Source: Bog-756 sp963828385
GTDB lineage: Bacteria > Actinomycetota > Acidimicrobiia > Acidimicrobiales > RAAP-2
DNA: 64,000 bases
Direction: 5' to 3'
Assembly: GCA_963828385.1 (NCBI GenBank)
Contig: CAWHEF010000002.1
Coordinates: 2,604,001-2,668,000 of the forward strand
The translations under genes and the position numbers were made by a program. The notes below the pieces were generated by a model that was not told where the DNA came from, made no database searches, and saw nothing but the letters and a program-made list of their open reading frames with translations. Position 1 is the stretch's first letter. Every line of letters begins with the position of its first letter. Below, in pieces: positions 53,132-60,501 of this stretch.

Positions 53132-54472
53132 TCAAGCGCCCGGGGTTCCCGCGGGCGCTTTGACTACAGTGGGATTCTTCGCACTCTGACTCAGACAGAC
53201 GAAAACCTGTTTGCCTTTCGACAACGCTGGAACGTACTGGTTTCCCTTGACTTGGAGCCAGCTGGTGCATTGGGGAGTGGTGAAGCTGGTGTGACTGACC
53301 TTCCAGTCTACGGGAGCCGATATTCCGTCGCCGGTGAAATCAGTGATCGCGTTCGTAGCGGCAATGACCTTCGCCTGGGTGGGATTGCTACCGGCAGCTC
53401 TGATGCCAGCGGCGATGAGCGCAGCCGACCACCATCCATCGAACGAGACGCTATTCATCGCAAAGGAGGGCTCGTACTTCTTCATGGCCGCAAGGTACTG
53501 CAACATGCCCGGGTAGAGATTGCCGTACTTGGACATGTTGCCCGCCTCAAACGGAACGTTACCCACGTTGTCTATGTAGACACCCTGCATGATGCTTTGG
53601 TATTGTTTGAGTAACGCTTGGTCGTATCCGTTCAGCCATAGCTGGTGGATCTTGAGACCATACTGCTGGATCGTTCGCCCCAAACTGATGTCATCGGATG
53701 ATTGCATGCAACTGACGACCAATTGCGAATCGGCCCGTTGAATGTTCTGTACGACCGAGGTGTAGCTCCCGCCGATCTGGGCGTCATCGTTGGCGTCGAC
53801 GCGATATCCGAGATCGGACATACCGTTGGAAAGAGCGTGGCAGGCGGCATACGAGCCTGGTGTAGCCGAGTTGTAACTAACGAAGGCCACTGACTTCAAC
53901 TTCAGTTGCTTGGCGAACCAGGACAGCACTGGCACGGTCGCCGAATAGATCTGTGTCGAACCGCTGACGGCAAAAAGATTGGGGGCATCTTGCCAATTGT
54001 CGGTCACGTTGTAGCCATATGTCGGTGACTTGGTCTGTACAAAGAGAGTTGGAGCAAACCAGGCAGACGCTACTGCAACGGCGAAGACGTGGTCCTGCTC
54101 GATCAGGTTGTGGGCATCCTGCTCGAACTCCGTGGGCGAACCGCCGTCATCGAGGTTGTTGGTCAGGACAAGTTTGCGCCCGTTGATGCCACCCCGAGCG
54201 TCGAGTGCGTTGAAGTAGGCGATCATGCCCGGGGCGAGCCCTCCGAAGTAACTGGCCAAAGGCCCGGTCCTGGAGGACACCGCTCCGATGTCAATTTGTG
54301 TAGACGTGATGCCCGGCGCAGAGCTTGAACTGGGCGGGGTGGTTGCGTTCGGTACTGACTTCGGTGCGCTCGCCGTTGACGCGCCCGTGGAGCAGCCTGC
54401 CGAGAAACACCCCGTGGCGACCATGGCCGCTGCAACACCGACGACCAGGCGGCCGATCCGAATCGTACGCAT
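53132..54472 (-). CDS. ABC-type (LivK-like) solute-binding lipoprotein
   Basis: 446 residues. A signal sequence with lipobox-like VATGCFSAGC (Cys22 or Cys27) is followed by a Ser/Thr/Pro linker and a two-lobed Peripla_BP_6 domain: IDIGAVSSRTGPLASYFGGLAPGMIAYFNALDARGGINGR is the start of the branched-chain amino-acid/amide receptor fold. Typical members bind amino acids, amides or short organic acids. There is no permease or ATPase gene next to it, so it is an orphan receptor. It leads the GH13 and GH36 genes on the same strand. Confidence 0.85.
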   Translation of the reverse strand: MRTIRIGRLVVGVAAAMVATGCFSAGCSTGASTASAPKSVPNATTPPSSSSAPGITSTQIDIGAVSSRTGPLASYFGGLAPGMIAYFNALDARGGINGRKLVLTNNLDDGGSPTEFEQDAHNLIEQDHVFAVAVASAWFAPTLFVQTKSPTYGYNVTDNWQDAPNLFAVSGSTQIYSATVPVLSWFAKQLKLKSVAFVSYNSATPGSYAACHALSNGMSDLGYRVDANDDAQIGGSYTSVVQNIQRADSQLVVSCMQSSDDISLGRTIQQYGLKIHQLWLNGYDQALLKQYQSIMQGVYIDNVGNVPFEAGNMSKYGNLYPGMLQYLAAMKKYEPSFAMNSVSFDGWWSAALIAAGIRAAGSNPTQAKVIAATNAITDFTGDGISAPVDWKVSHTSFTTPQCTSWLQVKGNQYVPALSKGKQVFVCLSQSAKNPTVVKAPAGTPGA

Positions 54473-54518
54473 GCAATCCCCCCGGATCGATGGAAGTAGG
54501 AACTCGGGCAGCCACTCG

Positions 54519-54565
54519 AGTCTGCTAGTGTGGACTAGGAGTACAGATTAGCAGACTAGCAGACT
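54519..54565. promoter_or_regulatory. Inverted/direct repeat cluster upstream of the solute-binding gene
   Basis: AGTCTGCTAG (54519-54528) is exactly inverted as CTAGCAGACT (54556-54565), and TAGCAGAC also occurs at 54549-54556, giving three copies of one 8-bp unit. The set lies 47 bp upstream of the gene start (54472) and looks like a regulator-binding array. Confidence 0.6.
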
Positions 54566-54698
54566 TGCTGGGATCGTCCAATGCGATGAGTGCGGCGCAC
54601 GGCTGCAAATTGGCGTCCGGATCCCACCGTGTCCCTTGGCGCTCGACTGTCTCGGGACGTTCTGGGCGGGGAGAAGTACCCGGCCCAGGAAGGGGTGC

Positions 54699-55443
54699 TC
54701 ATGGCAGGTCCAAAGGATCGCGGGTGAGGTCACCGATGGTGGAGGCGCCGACGAGGGTCATGACGCGGACGATGTCGGCGCCGAACCACTCGAGCACGCG
54801 GTCGACGCCGCGCTCGCCGGCGGCGCCAAGTCCGTAGAGGTAGGCACGGCCGGCCATGCATGCAGTCGCGCCCGCCGCGACGGCCTTGACGATGTCGCTC
54901 CCCCGGCGGATACCACCGTCGCAGATGATCTCGGCGCGGTCTCCGACGGCGTCGCGGACCGGTGCGAGAAGCGGCAGGATCGCCGGCGCACCGTCGAGTT
55001 GGCGGCCGCCGTGGTTCGACAAGGCGATCGCGTCGACGCCGCGGTCGGCGGCCAGGACCGCATCGTCGACGGTCTGGATCCCCTTGACCACGATCGGCCC
55101 ACTCCATACCGAGCGCAGCCAGTCGATGTCGCTCCAGGAGAGGGCCGGGTTGAATTGCGTGTTGATGTACTCCGAAAGCGACACCGACGATGCACCATCG
55201 CCGACGTGGCGGCCGACGACATTGGCGAATCGGATGGGTTCGCTGCGTACGAAAGCCCACGTCCACGCGGGGTGCAGTGCCCCGTCGACCACGGTGCGGG
55301 GACCGATCGTCGGCGGTAACGAGAAGCCCCGTCGCACGTCTCGCTCCCGTCGGCCCAGCACGGCTGTATCGACGGTGAGGACGAGCGCCTCGTAGCGCGC
55401 CGAGGCCGCCCGGTCTGCGAATTCGGCGATGAGCCGAACCGGT
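54699..55443 (-). pseudogene. FMN-dependent alpha-hydroxy-acid oxidase (lactate-oxidase family), 5'-truncated
   Basis: About 245 C-terminal residues remain: YEALVLTVDTAVLGRRERDVRRGF, then IVVKGIQTVDDAVLAADRGVDAIALSNHGGRQLDG (with the catalytic His in SNHGGRQ) and ICDGGIRRGSDIVKAVAAGATACMAGRAYLYGL (FMN phosphate). The N-terminal ~150 residues are missing; the frame meets a stop at about 55484, and the border lies at the IS110 remnant. The family oxidises L-lactate, glycolate or mandelate. The remaining part lacks the N-terminal FMN contacts, so it is inactive as read. Confidence 0.82.
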
Positions 55444-55778
55444 ACGCCACCGCCAAGTGTCGCAAAAACTACGCCGGCACGTCACCAATCACCCGAGCGT
55501 CGGGCACCAAGCGGGTGGTCCTGGCCCGTTTCGCCCGTAACCTGCGTCTGGCCGACGCCACCTACCAATGGGTCTTCGCCTCGCTCACCGCCTCACCAGG
55601 GGCTCGGGCCTTCTACGACCACCGCCGAGCGGCCGGGGACACCCACCACGCCGCGCTCCGCACCCTCGGGAACCGTTTGGTCGGCATCCTCCATGGCTGC
55701 CTCGTCCACCACACTGCTTACGACGAGACTGTCGCTTGGGGACACCGGGCCAAGGTGCCGAACTCCCAAGCCGCTTGA
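55412..55778 (+). mobile_element. IS110-family transposase remnant (C-terminal part)
   Basis: The plus-strand frame reads CEFGDEPNRYATAKCRKNYAG, SPITRASGTKR and LARFARNLRLADATYQWVFASLTASPGARAFYDHRRAAGDTHHAALRTLGNRLVGILHGCL, the Transposase_20 domain end of IS110 transposases with its conserved Ser of TSPIT region. The DEDD N-terminal half is absent. It ends at 55778. It is fused head-to-head to the truncated oxidase, so an IS110 copy was inserted and then mostly deleted. No terminal repeats are expected, since IS110 has none. Confidence 0.82.
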
Positions 55779-55840
55779 CAAGCTAAGACCGTGGGAACCC
55801 TAGAACCATGTCAGCAACTGTCAACGTTAGGATCGCGGCC

Positions 55841-56410
55841 ATGGGTCGCTGGGAGCCGGACAGTCGTGGGCGGCTCCAGGAGGCGGCTCTCGCCCTATAC
55901 GCAGCGCAGGGGTTCGACCAGACCACGGCGGCCGAGATCGCCGCCCGCGCCGGGTTGACCGAGCGCACCTTCTTCCGGCACTTCGCCGACAAGCGGGAAG
56001 TGCTCTTCGGTGGGTCTGCTCTCCTCCAAGAACGGATCGTGGCCGGGGTCACCGGCGCGCCGGCAACCGACGGCCCCCTCGACGCCGTGGCCCGGGGCCT
56101 CGACGCCGCCGCCGCCATGCTCGGCGAGTTTCGCAGGGATCTTTCCCTCCAGCGCCAGGCCGTGATCGCGGCCAACCCAGAGCTGCGAGAGCGCGAGCTC
56201 GCCAAGTTGGCCGACTACGCCGCAGCGGTCGCCGCCGCCCTGCGTCAGCGAGGCGTGAGCGAGCAGCAGGCGACCTTGGCTGCCGAGGCAGGCATGACGG
56301 TGCTGCGCATGGCCATCCAGCGATGGGCCGACGGAGACGACGGCCGGGACCTCGCCGCCATCATGCCCGACTCGGTCGCCGAACTGCGGGCGATGGCGAC
56401 CAGCGGCTGA
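55841..56410 (+). CDS. TetR-family regulator
   Basis: 189 residues from ATG 55841 (MGRWEPDSRGRL is the common start of this group). Helix-turn-helix: ALYAAQGFDQTTAAEIAARAGLTERTFFRHFADKREVLFGG. The C-terminal domain is helical, Ala-rich. The in-frame start at 55808 would add 11 residues, in a region with TGTCA-type repeats that is more likely the promoter. Followed by the RibD-C gene, 68 bp on. Confidence 0.88.
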   Translation: MGRWEPDSRGRLQEAALALYAAQGFDQTTAAEIAARAGLTERTFFRHFADKREVLFGGSALLQERIVAGVTGAPATDGPLDAVARGLDAAAAMLGEFRRDLSLQRQAVIAANPELRERELAKLADYAAAVAAALRQRGVSEQQATLAAEAGMTVLRMAIQRWADGDDGRDLAAIMPDSVAELRAMATSG

Positions 56411-56478
56411 GTCACGTTTCCGGGAGGCTGTGCCGCTGGCGCGGTACCGACCGTTCTCGCTCGATGGGAGGAAGTGCC

Positions 56479-57072
56479 ATGCGGAACCTGGCCGTGGTGG
56501 AATTCGTCACGCTCGACGGCGTGATGCAGGGCTTGGGGGGACCCGACGAGGACCGCGAAGGCGGGTTCGGGCACGGAGGCTGGAGCGCGCCCTACGGCGA
56601 CGAGGTCCTGGCTCGCCAGGCCGGCTCCGGGGTGGGTCAGACCTCGGCTTACCTGTTCGGCCGCAAGACCTACGAGCACATGGCCGCACACTGGCCGCAC
56701 GAGCCTGTCGAGAACCCCGTCGCCGCCAGCCTCAACGCCACGCCGAAGTACGTCGTTACCCGGACGTTGCGTCGGCTCGACTGGGCCAACTCCCACATCG
56801 TCGACAACGACGTCGTCAGGTCGGTCCGGGACTTGAAAGCCGACGGTGAGGGCTTCATCACGGTTCTCGGGAGCGGGGTGCTGGCGCAAACGCTCTTCGC
56901 CAACGATCTCGTCGACACGTACCGGATCTTGTTGCATCCACTCGTCCTCGGCACAGGCAAGCGGCTGTTCGGGGAGTTGGCCCGTCCGCTGCGGTTGCGA
57001 CTCGTCGAGTGCACACCCACGACCACGGGAGTGTTGCTGCTCAACTACGAGCGCGAGGCCGAAACGGCGTAG
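56479..57072 (+). CDS. Dihydrofolate-reductase-like (RibD C-terminal domain) protein
   Basis: 197 residues. VEFVTLDGVMQGLGGPDEDREGGFGHGGW, YLFGRKTYEHMAAHWPH, KYVVTRTLRRLDW and DLVDTYRILLHPLVLGTGKRLF are the ordered marks of the YyaP/YwjB-type DHFR-like family, which binds NADPH and reduces unknown substrates. ATG 56479 has a GGGAGGAAG site. It is probably the target of the TetR gene upstream. Confidence 0.88.
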   Translation: MRNLAVVEFVTLDGVMQGLGGPDEDREGGFGHGGWSAPYGDEVLARQAGSGVGQTSAYLFGRKTYEHMAAHWPHEPVENPVAASLNATPKYVVTRTLRRLDWANSHIVDNDVVRSVRDLKADGEGFITVLGSGVLAQTLFANDLVDTYRILLHPLVLGTGKRLFGELARPLRLRLVECTPTTTGVLLLNYEREAETA

Positions 57073-57142
57073 ATCGAGCCGGTTGAGCACGAGACGCAAT
57101 CGGCTGACAAGAGGCGCCGGACCGGTGGTCAGGCCGGCCCGG

Positions 57143-57835
57143 TCACGGTGTCACGAAGACGCGGCCGATGGCGAAGATCCCTCGTTGCGGGAAGTAGAAG
57201 TCAGCCATTCGTGCCTGATCGGACAACGGGCCCATCGGTCCGATGTCATGGCCATCGACAAATGCATGGCTTTCGGTCACATACCAAATCCGCAGTGGGT
57301 TGGCGTCGAAGTGCTGTCCGTTGGAGGTGATACCCGTGAGCTTGACCCTCCCAGCTCGGAGGGTTCTTCCGGCGACGTATCCCATCGTCGCCAACACGGG
57401 ACGCGAGCGCCATGCCCAGGCGGGGAGGGCAGACCCTACGAGGCTCATGGCGCGGGTCGTGACCGTGGACCCGAGCTCGACCGTCCAGTCCAGCTGGGGG
57501 TCGTCCGACGTGTGGACGCGCAGACAGTGCGAGCCTTCCCATGCGAGCTCGATCGGTCCGACCCGAACGCATTCGACCTCGGCTCCGAAGTAGCGGGTAC
57601 ATCCGATCTCCGAAGGCACGGACTCGTAGAACGTCCAGCGGCCGCCGGCGTCACGGTGCCAGATCGAGGTGAAGCTTTCACCCACGGAAGACGCCGTCCA
57701 CCGACGCAACCCGAGGACGTGTCCCGATCGGAAAGGTAGACCCATGATGCCGTAGCCGGCGACCCGCTCGCCGTCTCCGAGGGGGAGCTGCGGCCGATGC
57801 TCGGCACGCAGGGCGAGGATGGCTGGGTCAGTCAT
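57143..57835 (-). CDS. Hypothetical protein, possible relative of the 27338 gene
   Basis: 230 residues, no signal. The sequence is beta-rich: FTSIWHRDAGGRWTFYESVPSE, IELAWEGSHCLRVHTSDDPQLDWTVELGS, and ends TESHAFVDGHDIGP...FYFPQRGIFAIGRVFVTP. The Trp-rich, lipocalin-like pattern recalls the protein at 27338-28456, but the similarity is too loose to prove. I do not recognise a named family. It is followed on the same strand by nothing; the methyltransferase gene upstream ends 42 bp before its start. Confidence 0.6.
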   Translation of the reverse strand: MTDPAILALRAEHRPQLPLGDGERVAGYGIMGLPFRSGHVLGLRRWTASSVGESFTSIWHRDAGGRWTFYESVPSEIGCTRYFGAEVECVRVGPIELAWEGSHCLRVHTSDDPQLDWTVELGSTVTTRAMSLVGSALPAWAWRSRPVLATMGYVAGRTLRAGRVKLTGITSNGQHFDANPLRIWYVTESHAFVDGHDIGPMGPLSDQARMADFYFPQRGIFAIGRVFVTP

Positions 57836-57877
57836 GTCGACGGGCAGCCGGCGATGCCCGGCGGAGGGCCCGCTGCG

Positions 57878-58954
57878 TCACAGCCGTGCCTCGAAGACCA
57901 GATTGAACGGCGTCTCCGCGACCCTGCGAAACCGGCTGAAGCCAGATTCCGTCACGATCTCGCCGATGCGTGCCTCTCCGGCCTGGGCACCCAGCGCCAA
58001 GCCGATTTCCTGGGAGAGCGAGGCCGGGGTGCAGAGCAGAGTCGAGAACGAGTAGTAGGCGCGACCCACCGGATTGAGGTTGTCCTCGACGCGGTCCCCG
58101 GCCGCCGGCTCCACGATCATCCAGGTGCCATTGGGAGCGAGCGACTGGCGCACATGGCGGGCGGCACCGGCCGGATCGCCCAGGTCGTGCAGGCAGTCGA
58201 ACATGGTGACGAGGTCGAATGCGTCTCCCGGATAGGCCGTGGCCGGTGAAGTCCCGAAGGTCACCCGGTCGCCTACCCCGGCGGCCGAGGCGCGCTCTCG
58301 GGCGGTGGCGATCGATGCCTCGTGGTAATCGGACCCGAGGAAGGTGGAAGCCGGGAAGGCCTGGGCCATGAGCACGGTCGACGCCCCATGGCCACAGCCG
58401 ACGTCAGCCACCCTTGCGCCGCGCTCCAGCTTGGGCACGACATCGTCGAGGGCGGGCAGCCACTCGGCCACCAGGTGAGCGTTGTACCCAGGGCGGAAGA
58501 ACCGCTCGCAGCCGTCGTGGACGTCATGGACGTGGTCGTGCCACCCGATGCCCGCGCCAGACCTTGCCGCCTCGGTGATGCGGGGTGAGTCGAGTACGGA
58601 ACCCAGGGCGATCTGGAAGAAGCCGGGCAGATAGGCAGGACTGGACTCGTCAGTGAGAGCCACTACGTGCTCCGGTGGCAGTGAGTAGCGGCAGGTAGCC
58701 GGGTCATAGGCGACGTATGCGCCGGCGGCCTGAGCATTGAGCCATTCTCTGACGTAGCGCTCGGACGTCCCGGTACGTCGGGCCAGCTCCTCCGAGGTGA
58801 CGGGCAGCCCGTCGGCCATCTCCCGGTAGAGGCCCAACTTGTCGCCCATGACCACCAAGGCGGCGTTCAGGGCGGCGCCGACCTCGTCTACGGCGCGGAA
58901 CACAAAGCTCATCAGCTTGTCGATGTCGGCAGTGGTCTCTGGGGCAGTCGCCAT
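57878..58954 (-). CDS. Class I SAM methyltransferase with N-terminal winged helix
   Basis: 358 residues. An N-terminal winged-helix (about 20-90, GLYREMADGLPVTSEELARRTGTSERYVREWLNAQAAGAYVAYD) precedes the SAM domain with motif I VADVGCGHGAST (about 183-194), FLGSDYHEASIATARERA and FDLVTMFDCLHDLGD. The C-terminal part ends EARIGEIVTESGFSRFRRVAETPFNLVFEARL, the usual close of this actinobacterial group. Substrate unknown. Divergent from the HxlR regulator, which may control it. Confidence 0.86.
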   Translation of the reverse strand: MATAPETTADIDKLMSFVFRAVDEVGAALNAALVVMGDKLGLYREMADGLPVTSEELARRTGTSERYVREWLNAQAAGAYVAYDPATCRYSLPPEHVVALTDESSPAYLPGFFQIALGSVLDSPRITEAARSGAGIGWHDHVHDVHDGCERFFRPGYNAHLVAEWLPALDDVVPKLERGARVADVGCGHGASTVLMAQAFPASTFLGSDYHEASIATARERASAAGVGDRVTFGTSPATAYPGDAFDLVTMFDCLHDLGDPAGAARHVRQSLAPNGTWMIVEPAAGDRVEDNLNPVGRAYYSFSTLLCTPASLSQEIGLALGAQAGEARIGEIVTESGFSRFRRVAETPFNLVFEARL

Positions 58955-58995
58955 GGTCGCCTCCTCGGATTCAGTCTCTGTAAATCAGGCTCTGT

Positions 58996-59005
58996 GATGA
59001 TCATC
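58996..59005. promoter_or_regulatory. Palindrome in the methyltransferase-HxlR gap
   Basis: GATGATCATC is a perfect 10-bp palindrome about 42 bp upstream of the methyltransferase ATG and 59 bp upstream of the HxlR ATG, in a 109-bp divergent gap. HxlR proteins bind short inverted repeats as dimers, so this is a candidate operator. Confidence 0.4.
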
Positions 59006-59063
59006 TGATGACCCGGGGGTGCCCGACTAGTACAGTTTCTGAAGTGGCGCCAGGAGACCACGG

Positions 59064-59738
59064 ATGACCGGGTACGGGCAGTTCTGCCCCGTGTCGAAGG
59101 CTGCCGAGGTCATCTGCCAGCGCTGGACGCCACTGATCCTTCGTGAGCTTCTCGTGGGCAGCTCCCGGTTCAACGAGATCCGGCGCGGCGTGCCGACGTG
59201 CTCACCCGCGCTCCTCACCAAACGCCTGCGGGAACTCGCTCGCGCTGGCGTCATCGAGCACGATCCGACGGAGAACTCCTACACCCTCACAGACGCCGGG
59301 AGGGAGCTCTTCCCCCTGATCCAGGGACTCGGTGAGTGGGGGCAGCGGTGGGTCAGGAGCGAGTACCACCAGGACGAGCTCGATCCGGGTCTTCTGCTCT
59401 GGGACGTCCGCCGGTTCCTCGATCCAGGCGGTCTGGGACGGGGCCGGGCTGTCGTCCAGTTCCTGTTCCCCTCGATGCCAGCAAAGCGCCGCTACTACTG
59501 GGTCGTGGCGGACGGGCGAGAAGTTGACCTCTGTCTTACCGATCCAGGGAGACCCGTCGACGCCTCTGTCGAAGCTGACCTACGGACGCTGACCCGAGTC
59601 TGGATGGGTGACGATCGCTTCGAGGACGCGGTCAAAGCCGGGAAGATCCACCTGACCGGGCCTCAGCACCTCACCCAGGTCATCCCACGATGGTTCGGGC
59701 AGCACCCGGTCCTCGCCAGTGTGGCTCGTGCCCGCTGA
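59064..59738 (+). CDS. HxlR-family regulator with C-terminal SCP2-like domain
   Basis: 224 residues. Winged helix 1-100: CPVSKAAEVICQRWTPLILRELLVGSSRFNEIRRGVPTCSPALLTKRLRELARAGVIEHDPTENSYTLTDAGREL, with the redox-type N-terminal Cys (FCPVSKAA). The extra C-terminal ~120 residues (FLFPSMPAKRRYYWVVADGREVDLC, then the FGQHPVLASVARAR end) resemble the SCP2/sterol-binding-like domain found in some actinobacterial HxlR proteins. Divergent from the methyltransferase. Confidence 0.86.
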   Translation: MTGYGQFCPVSKAAEVICQRWTPLILRELLVGSSRFNEIRRGVPTCSPALLTKRLRELARAGVIEHDPTENSYTLTDAGRELFPLIQGLGEWGQRWVRSEYHQDELDPGLLLWDVRRFLDPGGLGRGRAVVQFLFPSMPAKRRYYWVVADGREVDLCLTDPGRPVDASVEADLRTLTRVWMGDDRFEDAVKAGKIHLTGPQHLTQVIPRWFGQHPVLASVARAR

Positions 59739-59832
59739 TCACGATCATCGATCTCCATGTCCCGATCCCATCAGACCAAGAGCAGTCGCGCACCGTATTC
59801 GGCCCCACCCGAGCCATTCCAATCCCGAGATG

Positions 59833-60501
59833 TCAGGGTTCCGTCCGGCCGGGGGTGATGATCCCGGCTTCGTAGGCCAGGACGACCGCTTGCACCCGGT
59901 CGCGTAGTCCTAGTTTGCTGAGTATTCGGGTGACGTGGGTTTTCACCGTGGTCTCACCGACGACCAGGTGGTCGGCGACCTCCTGATTCGACCAGCCGCG
60001 GGCAAGGAGTCGAAATACTTCCTGCTCTCTCGGACTGAGCTGTTCCATGCCGGGTGGAGAAGGAGGCTGGATACGGGCCGCAGTGAATTCCTCGATCAGG
60101 CGGCGCGTGACGCTCGGTGCGAGGAGGGCGTCGCCGCTACAGACCAGGCGGATTCCGGCCGCCAACTGCTCAGGCGGCACGTCCTTGAGCAGGAACCCGC
60201 TGGCCCCAGCTCGGAGGGCGTCGTAGACGTACTCGTCGAGGTCGTAGGTGGTCAGAATGAGTACCCGGATCGCGCTCTGGCCTTTGGCAATGATCCGCCG
60301 GGTTGCCTCGATACCGTCGAAGCCGGGCATCCGGATGTCCATCAGCACGACGTCAGGCCGGGTCGCGAAGGTCCGCTCGACGGCGTTGGAGCCGGTATCG
60401 GCCTCGGCAACGACTTCGATATCCGGCTGAGCGGACAGGATCAGCCGGAAGCCGGCCCGAACCAGCTGCTGGTCGTCGGCAATGAGCACGCGAATGGTCA
60501 T
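59833..60501 (-). CDS. NarL/LuxR-type response regulator
   Basis: 222 residues from ATG 60501. Receiver with Asp55 (VVLMDIRMPG), switch Thr in ILTTYD and Lys in GFLLKD; HTH LuxR domain LSPREQEVFRLLARGWSNQEVADHLVVGETTVKTHVTRILSKLGLRDR. It is the partner of the tandem histidine kinase upstream, whose stop codon overlaps its start. Dimer binding to a NarL-like palindrome is expected. Confidence 0.92.
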   Translation of the reverse strand: MTIRVLIADDQQLVRAGFRLILSAQPDIEVVAEADTGSNAVERTFATRPDVVLMDIRMPGFDGIEATRRIIAKGQSAIRVLILTTYDLDEYVYDALRAGASGFLLKDVPPEQLAAGIRLVCSGDALLAPSVTRRLIEEFTAARIQPPSPPGMEQLSPREQEVFRLLARGWSNQEVADHLVVGETTVKTHVTRILSKLGLRDRVQAVVLAYEAGIITPGRTEP

